From Maylandia zebra (lineage: Eukaryota; Chordata; Actinopteri; Cichliformes; Cichlidae), in NCBI RefSeq assembly GCF_041146795.1, contig NC_135168.1, positions 12,123,131 to 12,187,130 of the forward strand: DNA of 64,000 bases, written 5' to 3'. Position 1 is the first letter of the stretch, and each line of letters opens with the position of its first letter. Position numbers and translations under genes: made by a program. Below the pieces are notes generated by a model that worked only from the letters and a program-made list of their open reading frames with translations, ran no database searches and was not told where the DNA came from. Below are positions 35,541 through 49,200 of the stretch, in pieces.

Positions 35541-35909
35541 TCTGACGTGTGCATGGCTGATGTGAAGTATGATTAGTCCTACATGACATCAACAACAGAG
35601 GCAATGAAAGCTTTGTTGTTAACAGGTTGTAGGTAAAGTCAAATGTCTACTTCTACACTTGTGTTGGGTAAAGTTCTTCTCACTGCAGCAGATTTATATC
35701 TGTGCTTTCACAGGGCGTGATGTGGAGCTCAGCGCTGAGGTGCAGGTCTCCTTGGAGACGGCATCCTGGCTGAAATATTATCATGCTTCCAAAACATTTC
35801 AGCTTTTATTTTGAAAGAAACAAGACTTGAAAACGAATCCCCTTCTTCCTCTTTGTCTTTGTTCTTCAGAGGAGTGTCACCTGGACAAACTCAGGGCTGT
35901 TCTAGAGCC
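35541..35909 (+). pseudogene. Lipocalin remnant 1, copy B
   Basis: Same structure as copy A remnant 1: the in-frame TAG falls at 35574-35576, the exon 5 acceptor at 35712-35713 and the exon-6-like piece near 35868. One adenine is missing relative to copy A after exon 5 starts. Confidence 0.65.
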
Positions 35910-36226
35910 TTTCTTATTATTTGACTCCATAGAAATAAAACTGAATGGAATCAAACAAAAACTCCCAAACAGCTAAAACACTTTGCTTTATTCTCTTTTT
36001 TAACAAATACGTTGAAGTCCATCCATAACAACACAGCTGAGATCTCCTTTGTAATCAAGTGTTTACATCCTTTGTACAGATCTGCATACAAAACAATCAT
36101 TTACGTCCCACAGAAGTCTAGTTACACGTAACGCTACAAGAACTGGTGAATGACAGAAACATAAGACACATGATCACAGGTGATAACAAAAAGAGAAAGA
36201 ATTCATGTGTTAGTGATGTTTTTCAG

Positions 36227-36786
36227 CCCTGATGGCTCATGTTGGAGAAACAAGCTGAGGTACGTGGAAAGTTCACACACACAAGTGGGCGTGAGCGCGC
36301 ACACACACAGAGAAACACAACTGAAGCATCTGTTTGCTGTTTCTGCTTTCATCATCTCTGCTGCTGTGTCAGGCTGGGGTCTCTCAGTGACGTGGTTGAG
36401 GTGAAGTATGACGAGTATCCCTGATTCAGTCCATCGAGACAAAGGGCAAAGAAAGCTGTTGTTAACAAACTCTATGGTGATGTGGCATTTAGCTCTGACT
36501 CTACGCTCTGCTGAATCCTTTGAACCTGCTGATCAGTAAAGCTCTACGTGCTGCAGCAGATTGACCTCATCTGTGTTCACAGGTGTGGACCTCAGCACTG
36601 AGGTGCAGGAGACTTTCATTCAGTTCTCCCTGCAAACAGCATCCAGCCTGGAAATACTGTCATCTTTCCCACAAATGGTGCTCTTATCTCAGAGAAGAAG
36701 TCTGATGTAAATAACTGCAATCAACAGTGATGTTCTGCACAGATCACTTTTCCATTTTGCTCTCTAGATGAGTCCCAGCTGCCTGA
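36227..36786 (+). pseudogene. Lipocalin remnant 2, copy B
   Basis: Exon 3 piece from 36227, exon 4 36373-36476 with TGA at 36422-36424, exon 5 from 36583, exon 6 from 36768. It shares the disabling stop with copy A, so the gene was already dead before the block duplicated. Confidence 0.7.
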
Positions 36787-38076
36787 CCTTGTGTCCAGGT
36801 GATCGTCTCACTGAGGAGCTTTTGTTCTGAAAATCTCACGTCCATCACCTGTTTCCTTTTTACTATCTCTGCTCTTTCTTTATTCACAATGCTCATAATA
36901 TCACACAATTATATTCATCACCTGCATGTTTTTATCCAGCTGCTGTTAGAACCAAACAAATAAAAAGGATGAAAAGCCTGAAATCCTTTGATTTATTACA
37001 TTTGAAACAAATATGAGAGCATCCCTAACAGCACAGCTGAGACCTTTGTTTTAATCAAGCCTTTGTATCGACACACTTGTAAAGATTCATATACAAAACA
37101 TAATAGAATAAATCAATATAAAATACACATAATCACAAAAATGCAGCCATGTTGTGAGTTTGCATCTAAAACATGCATGTTTCCCTTTGTACAGGCAGAT
37201 TTACAGCAGACAAAGCAACACGCTGATCGACTTTGACCGCTGCAAAAACAAAATACCCACCAAGTCTGAAGTCGATCAGAGGAACTGTTGACAGACTGAC
37301 AGACAAACAGATGCTTGATTCATTAGTGCGATTAAATGTTCTTCTTTAGCAGCATCACTTCATGTGTTTGTGTTCCAGGAATAAAGGTCTGTTTAAACTG
37401 GACGTCTCCTCAGCATCCCTCGTGCTGTCATGGTTTCAAAGCTGTGCAGAAAGAATCTGAGGGATGATACAGAGGTGACCAAAGTTACAAACATCCAGCT
37501 GTGCTGCAAATGTTTGCAGAGCTCCAAACTCTTTGGCTTTCTGCAGAGCAAGTATGGAAGAAGCACCTGAGCTAACTTCAGTTTAGACGATATGAGGAAA
37601 AATGCTGCTTCCCAAAGCGAAGGCTCTTTATCCTGACAACTACTCCCTGGTGGATCCCTGTCCTGTGACAGCAGCAAAGACTGTGTATCAGTGTCATCAA
37701 AGCCACTTCAATAACCAGTGTTTAAAGCTCTCTAGCAGATGGACTTCAGTGGCAGCAGCCTCTGTCTGCTGTGTACAGAAGGTTCTCTGATGAAGCACAC
37801 AGCAGATGCTGCACTACAACAGCAGCAGCAGCTCAGCTTCAGTTTGCTTCGACGCCCTTTTTGACCTGTGAAACAGCAGAAAATGAAACATTTCAACACC
37901 CGTTTGTTAGCGTGAGCTATTCTGCTGTTTTTCATCATTTCACAGGTGAAATAAAATCACATTTACTTCCTGTAGGAGTGATCGTGTCCAGCAGAAAATG
38001 TCACATGTTCAAAGCCATCCCAGCACCTGGGGTTTGTATAAGTGCAGCTGCTGGTGGGGAGATAGTCTCACTCTTC

Positions 38077-38084
38077 TATATAAA
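38077..38084 (+). promoter_or_regulatory. TATA box of lipocalin remnant 3, copy B
   Basis: TATATAAA lies 75 bp upstream of the ATG at 38152, as in copy A. Confidence 0.55.
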
Positions 38085-38151
38085 GAGTCAGCAGGCAGCA
38101 GATCTTCATCTGTGATCTCCTCCATCATCACGTCTTCACTCTTCAGCAGCT

Positions 38152-38621
38152 ATGGCTTCACTTCGTGCCCTTCTGGGAGTGGTGCTGTGCTCCTCATGGT
38201 TTCTGCTTCTGCCTCAGGCCGACTTTGATTTACAGAGTCATCCATAATATTTTTTATTTTTTATTTTACTGCCCATCTATTTTCATACAAATGTCTCCGT
38301 CTTATGGAAAAGGGGTGGAGCTTATCCAACGAGGACAGGCAGGGCCCCCCCAGACAGTTTAGCAGTCTATACAGGAGGCTGACCTTTGCAACATGTACTT
38401 CTATAATGACTTCACCATTTAGGTTATTTGGTTATGTTTCACCCTGGATTTTGTGTGATAATATTTATTTTGTCCACTGATTTAAAAACAACAAACTATA
38501 TGAATATAAAACAGAGTGAACAACAAAACATCAGCTTTGGAAACTTTGATGTAAAATTCTGCAATTGTTTTCTCAGATATAGCATAAATCAAACTAACAT
38601 ACATCAGTGTATTATTAATGT

Positions 38622-38678
<57 letters not shown>

Positions 38679-39535
38679 TTACAATAAACAGCTCTTATGC
38701 TTCTGTATGATTCTCAGTGCTTTCCATTTGCGTGTCCACAGGTTGCTGTAAGTGGTGCTTGACTGCAGTTTGCTCTCATTTCAAGTGGTTTGCTGTCACA
38801 AAGCCAACAGGAAGTCCGGCCATGGTTGAGCCAACTGAAGATGGGTTGAAGGTGGCGTCCTCGTTTCCTCTGTGAGTGCGAGAGGACAGACAAAGCAAAC
38901 ACCGTTTGGACAGCATTAAAATATTTACACTGATGATTAATGTTGTGTCTTTGCACCTGTAGCGATACATGTTGGAAAATGGAGACTTTAGCCACCAAGA
39001 CTGACGTGCCTGGAAACTTCCCTGTGAGTACGCCCACAAAGACAGGAAACAGTTTAGCCACCGCGGTTAATCCTCCATCATCATCATCCAGTATTTTCCA
39101 CATCTTTTCTTCTGCTGTTTCCCTTGTTGTCAGTCACGGGTTTGTGACTGAAATGCGTGTGGTCGATGGGAAGCCTGACGAGTACGGCCTGAATCATTCC
39201 ATCAACACCGGACGGAGTGAAACCTTTGTTGAAAACAGATTATATGGTAACGTTGCATTTAGCTTCAGTAAACTGTGAAGTTACAGCAGCAGATTTACAT
39301 CACGTGGCTTCACAGGAAGTAGTCTGGACCTCAGCGCTGAGGTTCAAGCAGCTCTGCTTGCAGACGGCATCCTTCCTGAAAATGTTCTTCATCTTCCTAA
39401 AACCAGAACTTTTACATTGGTGCTGAAGTTCTATATAAAAACAGCCTGAAATACAAAGTGATGTTGTGCACTGATTACCTCACACTTTCCATGTTTCCTT
39501 CTACAGAGGAGTGTCCGCCTGAGTGTTTTGTCTGA
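38152..39535 (+). pseudogene. Lipocalin (ptgds-like) pseudogene 3, copy B
   Basis: Signal-peptide exon 38152-38247 (a Gly replaces one Arg of copy A; same early stop), exon 2 38769-38871, exon 3 38963-39023, exon 4 39134-39246, exon 5 from 39316, exon 6 from 39507. Exon 4 has one G fewer than copy A (CACGGGTT against CACGGGGTT), so the two copies break the exon 3-4 phase differently, and neither is open in the family frame. All other features are as in copy A. Confidence 0.72.
38623..38675. repeat. (CA)n microsatellite, copy B
   Basis: 53 bp of CA repeat, the shorter counterpart of 14229-14297. Confidence 0.97.
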
Positions 39536-42500
39536 TCTGTTGTTGATCGTCTCATTGACACTGCATGCAGATCTGACACCAGGGCTGGACTGGGACAAAA
39601 AATGGTCCCGGGCATTTTGACTGGAGACCGGCCCCCCAGGTATTAAAGGAAAAACCATGAAGCCTTTGAATGAAAACAAACGCTGTTGTCACAGTGATGG
39701 ACGCTGTCTTGTTGGTATACATGCATCAGTCTAATAAACTTAAACCTGCACCATCCTCCCTGTCCTGCTATTCTAAACAGGAAGTAGACTGTTGGTCGAG
39801 TTAACCTCCTGAACATCTACAACACACGGTGGAAACCTGACATTAAGACAGAGACTAGAGGTGAGACATGATCATTGCTGATTACTGATGACAGATTTAG
39901 ATATGTTTTCATAAACCTTTCATTTGCCACATCAATAAACAGCACGGCAGGGCAAAATATGTTTTCTAACATGGCAACCTTTAAAAAGTGAAAGGAGACA
40001 GAAAGACAGGTGAGAAAGAATCAAACTGACTTTTTGATGCATTTTACACACAGTACTGGTGCAGAATCTAGAAAATGTGGGAAACACTGGCATCATATGC
40101 AGTACTTACTTCTGAAGAAATTATGATGGGACCCTAAAAAATGACTATGTACAATAATGGATTTCTATACATTTTACATCAGATGGAAACGTTTGTTGTA
40201 AGATTCAGATAATTATTTATTAAAAGTGAGACATTTTAAATGAGAATAAGAAAGAAAAGTATGTCTTTGTGCCCCCCTCTCCCTGTTAATGCCCTACCTG
40301 CCCCCCTGGCAACACTTTGCTAGACCCGCCCCTGCACAGTTACCAGCTGTCAGCTACACAAAAAAGGATCCTGGTGTTATTTGTCTCTCAGAAACAGTTC
40401 ATAACTTCAACTCATTTTTGTTTTGTCATGTTTTGTTCTTTACATTGTCTTTCTTCTATATAATTGTTAAACATTTAATAAATATGTCTACAAAAAGATT
40501 TTAAAAATCAGACATTTCACACAGACACCCAAATGATTTCTGACTGATGAAGGGGGCTGAAGGTGCCCTGCTCTTGCCCAGCTTCTGCTGCTCTCTCCCT
40601 GCTCACTGTCAGCAGCTGGCAGCCTCGGTCCTGCCTGAGACTCTTCATCTATCAGTGCCAAAGAATATGGGAAATAGCAACGCACAACATGCACATTACA
40701 AAACAAGCACATGAATCAGCATTACATTCATTAGTGAAGTGCTGACGTTCGTTCCTAAACTTTGGGCCTTAATTAACATCACTGTGAACTAATGTTTGCT
40801 TTGCTTCTTAACCAGTGAAGCAGCGAGGGGCTTTCTGAGGTTCCTGCTCGTAAATGCCCAAAATGAGTCGAGTATTTCTCTGCAACTACAAACTCTGCTT
40901 TCATCAGAGGTGTAAATATTACAGCACTGTGTCAGAGTCACTGAGGCTGGAACACAGAAAAAGGAAGTAGATGTATTTATTTTTAGACTTTATTGCCTGG
41001 AACCACTTTAAAAATACGCTTTGGGTCACAATTAACTGCAGAAAACCAGGAATCCACATATGAACATTATCTGTGCAGAGATTTATGCTTCTGAAGGTAA
41101 ACAGTGAAAACTTGCAGCACTAAATGCACAGATAGCCAGGCGTTTCACATTTTGGGACCATCTGCCAGTTTTCATTTCTTAGGTATTGAAGAGCAGAAAT
41201 GATTGAATTTTATTTACATGCTTAAAAATGTTTGCTTTTGAATATTATTTGAAGAATTACCCACACACTCAGGCACTGTGGGCCTGTTTCCCTTTGCACA
41301 ACCGAGTGTTGGAAACGGGCCTTTTCTCTTTAAACTCTGAGGGGCTGTAACTTTGGCTTCTATTGGCAGATTTGCATGATTGACCCTCTTTTTAAAATAG
41401 TTTTAGCCAAGAGAATCAAGCTAACATCACTGTTTTTACGTCAGCTCACGTCACACGAGCTGTTTCAAGAAAAGTCCTCCTGTCACACAGCAAAGCCTAC
41501 ATGAATCACACCACTCTGCTTAAATAATAATAATAATGTTTAGTGAAGCAGGTGAAGCAAAGGGCTGCTTTTAATAGGCTGGGAGACCCAGGTGTGCTGC
41601 TTTAGCTGCTGAGCCTCTCATGCTAGCCTCCATCTATAAGCTGGGATCACAGGAGCACTGCAGTCCTGACTAGATCAAGGATTGTTATTCATGCAGGTGA
41701 CAAAAGTTTACATTCACAGAGTCATAGGATTGAGCCTGGTTTGAAAAGCAGCTGTTTAATGCAGCTGCTTAGAGTTCACACACAGTAGAAGAATCAGACT
41801 TGAGTCACATTTCAAACACTGGAAAAATACTCAGCAAGTAACAATGAAAACAGCACAGACTCAGTATATCCTGTTCAGTCCTGTGTTTGATATGAATGTG
41901 CTGTTCAGAGAGGATCTCGTGTCCTCTTTTACAAAGCCTTTGTTTCATGATGTTTGTGTATAAATGAATGTAGGTGTGTTTCTAAGTGTGAAGGAGCCCT
42001 GGGAGAAAAGACTGAAGCTTGTGCCAAAGAACAAACAGGAAAGAAAGATCAGCATTAATGAAGACGAGCACAGAAGGAGCCCAAGCACGTGTTGCTTTTT
42101 CAGATTTCTCTAAAAGTGTGTGTTCATTTGTTCCATCCTTCACAACAAACAACAGCTGACAGACACACATGCACTCTGTGTCACTTCACAGGGGCTGATG
42201 AAAGTGGACACAGTAAAGGGAGAGCTGGACCTGCTCTACACATCCTGCACTCTGTTAACAGACTTTATTCTGCAGCATCAACAGATAAAAATATATGAAG
42301 ATATAGAAACGTTTAACATTGTGACTGTTCACATTAGTGAAGCTGTTACTTTGCTGCCAGGTGGGAAAAGAAGCCTAAAGCTGAGTCTGATTAAACATCT
42401 GCTGCACCAGAGAGTTTCATGGCCCTGCTTTATCCTGTGCTTGCTGACCACCTCGTCCTGAAACCTCTTCATCATCCTCACAGTTGTGTGAAGAAAGAGG

Positions 42501-42784
42501 GAAGCAGGTGGAAACCATCTGTGCTGCTGTGTTCACTTGTGTGTGTGCGTCTATGGTCATATCTAATGTGTACCTACAGACAAACACAAACACCTGGCAT
42601 TGCACAAGAGTCTCTATGGAGCAACCTGCAGATGTCAGAGATGTGATTAGAGGGTAAAGTGGACTAGTGAGAGCATCTATGTTGTTGTTGTCTGCTGGGG
42701 GACAGCATCAGCTCCAGAGATGCATCAGGATCAGCAAACTAATCTGCAAGGCTGCAAGTGTCACTGAAGGAGTTTGAGTCAGTG
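39536..42784. other. Non-coding part of duplicated block, copy B
   Basis: Same content as 15155-18284: transposon-end-like stretches near 39580 and 40270-40335, and an unexplained open frame at 42120-42461. Confidence 0.4.
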
Positions 42785-43160
42785 AGGGACTCAAACTCAC
42801 ACAGCTGGTCAAGAAGGCTCAGCAGCTGCTGTATTTCCTGAGGAGGCTGAGGAAATTTGGTATGTTGGCCAAGATCCTCAGCAGGTTCTACAGCTGCACT
42901 GTGGAGAGCAGCCTGACAGCTGCATCACTGCATGGTACGGCAGCACTACTGCAAACCGCAAACGCCTGCAGAGAGTGATAACAACTGTGGAGAAGATCAT
43001 CAGGACCCCGCTGCCCTCTCTGCAGAGCAGCTACCATCACAGAGTCCAGAGGAGAGACACACCTCTGCCCTCGAGACGAAGGTTCAGAAGTGTGAAATGT
43101 AGAACATCCAGACTCAACAACTCCATCTTCCCCACTGCTATCAGACTCCTGAACAGCTGA
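42785..43160 (+). mobile_element. L2/Rex1-type LINE tail, copy B
   Basis: Counterpart of 18405-18779. A one-base deletion (CCTGACAGC against CCTGACCAGC in copy A) breaks the frame, leaving only the last 60 codons open. Confidence 0.8.
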
Positions 43161-44223
43161 CCGACCTCAAACTGCAGTTTGCACATCAGGTCACTTTGCA
43201 CACTAAGTTCATTTTGCACATTAAACTCCATGTACATCCATGTACATCGACATCTGCAGACCACACGTGTCTTCAGTTACTTATTTGTACTTATTTGCAG
43301 TTATTTATCTTTTTATTTTATTTTTTTAAGTTATTTCTTATCCTTATTTTATCTTTTTATTTATTCTTATCTTGTTCTTTTAACCCTTATCTAACTTGGC
43401 ATTGTGCACGGTGTGTTTAGATTCAGTTTAAATTCAGGGACACGGCGCCCCTGTTGATCCTCTACCTAATCACACGAGCCACGGTGTGAGAACGGGTGTG
43501 GGTCTCAATCAGCCAAGGTTTTGGGTGAACCCATTGTGAGATCTAGCCCCACCCCATCATGTGATTTCCTGTGATCAAATGTCCCAGGATGTGAGTGGGC
43601 GTTAAGACGTCCAAGTCCTCTTCAAGCAACTTAAAGAAGTCCAGACGCTTTTCTTTCCAAGCTCCTTCAACAACATCATTCATAGAACAATTTCCAGCTT
43701 CTTTTGCTCGGCTACAGTTTGGATGGATTTGCATTCAAAGATGCAACAAGACTAAAATGGTTAGGGTCAGGAGGTCAAAGGTCAGAGCTCCTGTGGGTCT
43801 GAGGGCGGCCTCACGCTGGAGAAGGATGAAGGAGTCTGACCTGAGCCAGTGTTTGACATGAACACATCAGCACTGCTGTCAGTGAGCCTAACGACAGCCG
43901 TTAGCATCATTTCAGTGTTTCAGTCATAAAAACACTTCCTGTCACTGTGGTGGTTACAGTGACATCATGCAGTTTGTGCTTTGACCTCCAGAGGGCGACA
44001 AATCAGCACAGACAGAGAGCTCCATTCAAACTTTGCTGCCATCAGGAATAATTCTTCAAATATAATCATCAGTGTTTGAGCAGTTATGATATCAGGGACA
44101 ATCTAGACATGTGTGACAATACTGAACATGTCACATGACACACCTCAAACATCATGTGATCCACTCTCAGTCTGCACTTTCATTCATGACTTCAACAGGT
44201 TGAAATGAGCTTTGAAGAAACAT

Positions 44224-46135
44224 CAGTTCAGTGCTGAAATATTTAAACGCTGCAGGAAGAAGAACAACAAAGTGATGACGGATGTTTGTGCTTCAAACAG
44301 GAAAACCAGCAGAAATAAATCACAGCCTGCCAGAGGTTTGGAGTTTCCGAGGTGCAACTGAACGCAGCACAGTGTTCCAATGCTCCTGATTGTCCTCAAA
44401 CGTCTCTTTGGGTGTTTCCTTCCTGCTCAAAGTTTACTTTCACTTCCTGAACTTCGTGGAGTGGAGCTTGTTGTTGGTGTGTGAAGAAACTGTAAGTTTG
44501 CTTTGTTTCCTCCTTTAACAGTTTGTCTTTAGGAACTTTACTGTTTGTTCAGCTCGTGTTTGATTTCTTCACACAACAAACTGTGTGTGTTTGTATTTCC
44601 GGTCTCTCCATTAAAGTCAGTGTGTAATGTTTCCTGGCTAACATCAGCTGTGTGCAGCTTAGTTCAGCACAAATCTGCCGCTCCATAGTTCACGGTAACG
44701 GACTCACAGCTGGACCAACGAGGCCGAGTGTGTCCGCCACTCTGAGCTACGTTCGTGTTTGTGTACTTGTAGTTTGTACTTTGAGTTCACTCAGAGCCCA
44801 CAGAGGACGCAGCGTACGTGATGACGTCACAGCCCTTTACCTCCTTTACTGTCACTGTGATTAATATTTACACACGAGACACCTGCAGAGCTCTGACGCT
44901 AAGCTAGCACACAGCATGCTAACACTAAGCTAGCCAAGAACCCAGAGTGAGTTAAAGCTGAGTAAACACTGACCCCAGACCAGCACCGTGATAAAGTGAG
45001 CTGCTGCTGCTGAACTTGAACAGATAACAAAGTGATGAGCAGTCAGGCTGCAGGTTTCTACCTGTTCATGTTTCTACAGTAGAATCACTTTGAAGTGTCT
45101 TTGTGCTGTTTCATCTTTGATTTGTGTTCATAAACACTCAGAGAAACATCACGTGACCTCATCAGGATCTGTGTTGGTGTGTGGGGCTGTACCTCAGCTT
45201 TATGTTGTTACATGCTCATTTGTTCATTTTAACATCAAAGTAATGTTATGAGGAGTAATGAAGTAACGTACTCCATTACTTTTAATTAAAGTGTTCTGTG
45301 TAATATGTGTAATAATGACTGTTTTGAGTAATGACCAACACTGATCACAACAAAGAGGAAATGCCTCCAACATGCACAAACATTTGAGCCACAACATGCA
45401 GTTAATGTGCACAAATGTCTTTGATATGCTGCTCAGTGATGGTGGTGACTGTCAGAGCAGAGCTACTGAGAATCAATAAGTAATATCAATGATGGGATCA
45501 GAATCACTAAATTCTTCTCATCCCTGTCAGTATCATACATGTGCTGTATAATGTGATAAATGTAGAGGTGCTGGCTGTTCTCTCACTCTGCTGTTTAGCT
45601 GTAAAGGACGCCTCCCTGCCTTTGTCTCATTCATGACCTTTAATAGTCTCTTCTAACATGCAGAGATCTGTATGATCTGTTTCATAGAGTCTAACCAGCC
45701 TGTACAGGTAACAACAACAGTCACTGCATCACTGACACACAAACGTCATCTCTGTCAATAACAACATTCATACATGGAATAAAAACACATCAGTGGATCA
45801 TTGCTGGAGCTGATGTTTGTGCTCCTGGTGCAAAGGCTCTCAGTTTCCTCCTTGAAATAACATCAGTGGTGGGTCAGCGACATGCTTTCTTTCCCTCTCA
45901 GGTTTAAATATCTGGGACTCTCCACCGTTTGGTTTTACAGCTGAAGAAGCTTCTCAGATGAAACGTCTTCCAGAAACTTAAAGACGTCTCTTTTCTCTCC
46001 AAGCTCCTTAGATCACATGACCTGGATGACTGAACCTACAGACATATTGACCTGGTTTCATGGTCACATGACAGGTCAGAGGTCAGTTCCTCCTGTTAAT
46101 GTGAACTCACTGAGTGTTTGTGGTTTACCTCTCAG
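44224..46135 (+). other. NLR upstream region, probable 5' UTR exon and first intron
   Basis: After the end of copy B there is a likely untranslated first exon ending at an AACT/GTAAGT donor (44491/44492), judged from its position and donor only. The rest is intron-like. A dispersed repeat (GAAGAAGCTTCTCAGATGAAACG...) lies at about 45942-46000. Confidence 0.45.
44438..44447 (-). promoter_or_regulatory. PU.1-IRF composite element (EICE-like) upstream of the NLR gene
   Basis: The minus strand reads GGAAGTGAAA, an exact match to the GGAANNGAAA composite site bound by PU.1 with IRF4/IRF8 in myeloid and lymphoid cells. It continues GTAAAC, an IRF-like half site. It lies about 45 bp upstream of the predicted 5' UTR donor. 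The motif is seen; its function is inferred. Confidence 0.4.
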
Positions 46136-46146
46136 ACTGACTGAAG

Positions 46147-46265
46147 ATGATGATGGAGGAAGAGGAGGACAGAGCAGAGTCTGCAGGGTCCAGCTGTCCG
46201 TCTGTGAGGAGTGACCGGTCCAAAGATCTAAATCCAGGCTTCAGTGGTGAACCTGGAGCAACGAG
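46147..46265 (+). CDS. NLR exon 2: start codon and first peptide repeat
   Basis: The acceptor CCTCTCAG ends at 46135, followed by 11 nt of 5' UTR and three in-frame ATGs. It encodes an acidic start and then [12 protein letters not shown] and FSGEPGATR. The donor is AG/GTCAGA. The next exon repeats the same motif. Confidence 0.8.
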
Positions 46266-49200
46266 GTCAGAGAGCTGAACTCACTGAGTAACAGAAATAA
46301 TTCTGCACTGACATTATAATCAGTGTTGACTCTGGTTGATTGTCTGACTGTGTTTGTGAGCTGAGAGGAAATGAAAATGAGTTTGTAACAAAAATCAGTT
46401 TTGTCCAGTTTTCCTGTAAAAAGCTGAACTCTAATCTAAGAGGATGTTACTGACAGGAAACAGCTGCATTATCTGCAGTCTGTGTGATCACAGCTGCTTC
46501 AATCATGTTTGTGTCTGCAGAGGTCAGAGGTCACAGTCTGCAGGGTCCAGCTGTCCGTCTGTGAGGAGTGACTGGTCCAAAGGTGACCCTCCACTCTTCA
46601 GTGGTGAACCTGGAGCAACGAGGTCAGAGAGCTGTGATGACTCCTTTACATGTTTGTGTTTCCTGGATAAATATGACCTGAAACATCCTCAGATTGTTAC
46701 AAAGATTCATTAAAAAGAAAACAATGAAAGAGAAAAGATCCAAATGTTCGACTTGGTCATTTGCTGTTTGAGGACAGTGATGCTCATATCTGTGGGGAAA
46801 GTGTGACCTGAGTGGGTTCATGTTTGTCTTTAAAGAACAGAGCTGCTCTGATTCTCTTTGTGTCTGATCTGTTAAACAGTCTGAGAGGTCACACAGAGAC
46901 CCAGCAGCTAAAGCCTGGATCATACTGGCTGCTGTTACTCCATCAGGACAACACTGAACCACAGTGGTGTGGATGTAGTGGATAAATCCCACCATACTGA
47001 TGCTCAGAGTTAACCACAGGGAACAAAACCAGATGTTACCTTCAGATTGTGACCTTTGGAGTGGACGATGCAGATTTCAATAGAGAATAAATGTTGTTGT
47101 TTTTCAGCTGTGAAGAAAGAATCTAATTTTCTGAACTGAAGAATTTATGATGCTGGAAACAACATGGAGACTATAACACAACATTTCCACTGTGTTCATA
47201 GAATGAATGTAAAACTGTCAGACATTCATTAAATATGCAAAATGTCTACAGAAGCATCAGAGGGTCAGACGTGAAGCACTCAGTGATTTTGATCAAATGA
47301 CTCATCAGTTATTGATCTGTACTACACTGATCTACCACGTTAGTAAAGCTGGTGTTCTGGTGGTGGAGGGAGACTCGGATCATGTTCTGGTTTTGGAGCA
47401 GTGATCTGCTGATGGTTCAGTTTGATGAGCTTCTTCAAAATCATCCCTGACATCACCACTGAAAGGACGTCCATGAAAACAGACTGAAAATTACTGATAT
47501 GTTCACAATCTGAGAGTTTAAAACTTGACAGACTTGATTCAGATGAAGTTATTTGAGCAGAAACTCCTGGATCTTTATCCTGTGTTGATCTGATCCTTCA
47601 TGGTTCCTCCACAGAGTGGACCAGCAGAGCTCAGAGGTTCCCAGTGGTCAGTCTGCCCAGCAGCATCAAACACAGCTGGACTCCATATTTATGGTCTGTA
47701 CATGTACAACAACTACTTTATTATTAATAATAATGCATTTATTTATAGGTCCCTTTCAGAACACCAAGGACTCTGTGGACTAAATGACCAAAAGAAACAA
47801 ACTTTGAAATCAGACGGTGCAAATGTGATCACAGGGAAACGTTTTAAACATCGAGGCTTTAAACAGAAACCAAAGTGAAACAGTTTGTAGTCGAGATCAG
47901 TGGGAATGAAGCTGAATAACTGTTTCTTCAATAACTTTGATCTCTTAAAAAAAGAAAAACTAGCTGAAAGTCTGGCTGCTCTTATGAAAAGTACAGAGAA
48001 ATTATGGGTCGCTCAACGCTTGTGCACAATATAAGAGTTTAAATAAATCTAAAGAATAACTCAAAGTCCTACAATCATACTGATAAAGTCATCTACAGCT
48101 AACTATCCAAGTGGATTTGTTTAAGACAGCTCCATCTGCTGGTGGCCCTCTGCAGGTGCATGAAAGGGGCATGTTTATAGTGAAAGTAGTAGAGAAAGTA
48201 AACCCCACGGGAAGGAGGAGGACTCTCAGCAGCTTCCAGCTCATATTCAGACATTTGACTTCTCACTGAAAGCAGCAAGTTTGAGTGTTAGTTAGAAGAG
48301 ATAACATGTCAGTAGTAATTAGAGTTGATTGAGCAATGCTGTCCTTGTAATGTAGTTTATGATTTTTATGGACAAGTCCAGTTTTTCTGTAGAGCCTCTC
48401 AAGTTGGTGACAGCAGCAGTCAAAGTTCACGTGTAAACCAGAGCAGCAAATCAGGTCCAAATGTGTTGTTCACAGTGAGTGGGATCATCATTGGCTGCTA
48501 TGTTAACCTCCTGCAGCAGGATGTCTTTGGTCAGAGAATGGATAGATCACTAAGTCATTGTTGAGTTTAGGGAGACAGTAGACAGTTGGAGGAGGTTCAG
48601 CCAGTTGACACACAGTAGATAAAATAACTGAAGGCAGGAGCAGACACCTGTATGACTTTCCACCTCTCACATAGATTATTTCCCTGGGCAGCGCCACAGG
48701 GCTGGTAGATGTAAACAAAGCTGGAGGAGAGGATTTATTCATCTGGGAAAAGTCACAGAGTTGTGTCTTGATGCTCAATCATCCAGGTACGTAAATCCCA
48801 AAAAGCTTGATTCTGTTCATCTGGATGTTTTCAGTGGGAGAAACGTTTCATCATCATCAGGTGACTTCTTCAGTCTCAGCTGACTGCAGGTTTCAATCTC
48901 ATAAACAGGACATTTGTATGACTGAAACCAGCCCACTGAAGGAACAATGGGCTGGGAGGTCAGTTCATTGATCATTGGTACGCATATTGTCAGGACCATT
49001 GATCAATGGTTGTTGATCAATGGTCATGAGTCCAGTTCACAGAGAGCTGGGGAATGGCTGCAATCACAGCATGTAAGATGGTGACAGTTGTACCCTTGGG
49101 CCCCTCCTCCATTCAGAGATGGTCTTTCCTTTTCACATAAATGGCCTCCTTGACTCCGCCCTCAAACCAGCGTTCACATTTACTCAGGACCTTCTTGATG

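Larger units (their letters stand above)
35460..44223 (+). repeat. Duplicated block, copy B (direct repeat with 10815-19838)
   Basis: About 8.76 kb in the same orientation as copy A, with near identity along its whole length by eye. It lacks 34 bp and 218 bp present in copy A and has a shorter CA run and small indels. The left edge follows ...GTCGACACA rather than a Tc1 end, and the right edge leads into the NLR upstream region. Order and content match copy A. Confidence 0.93.
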
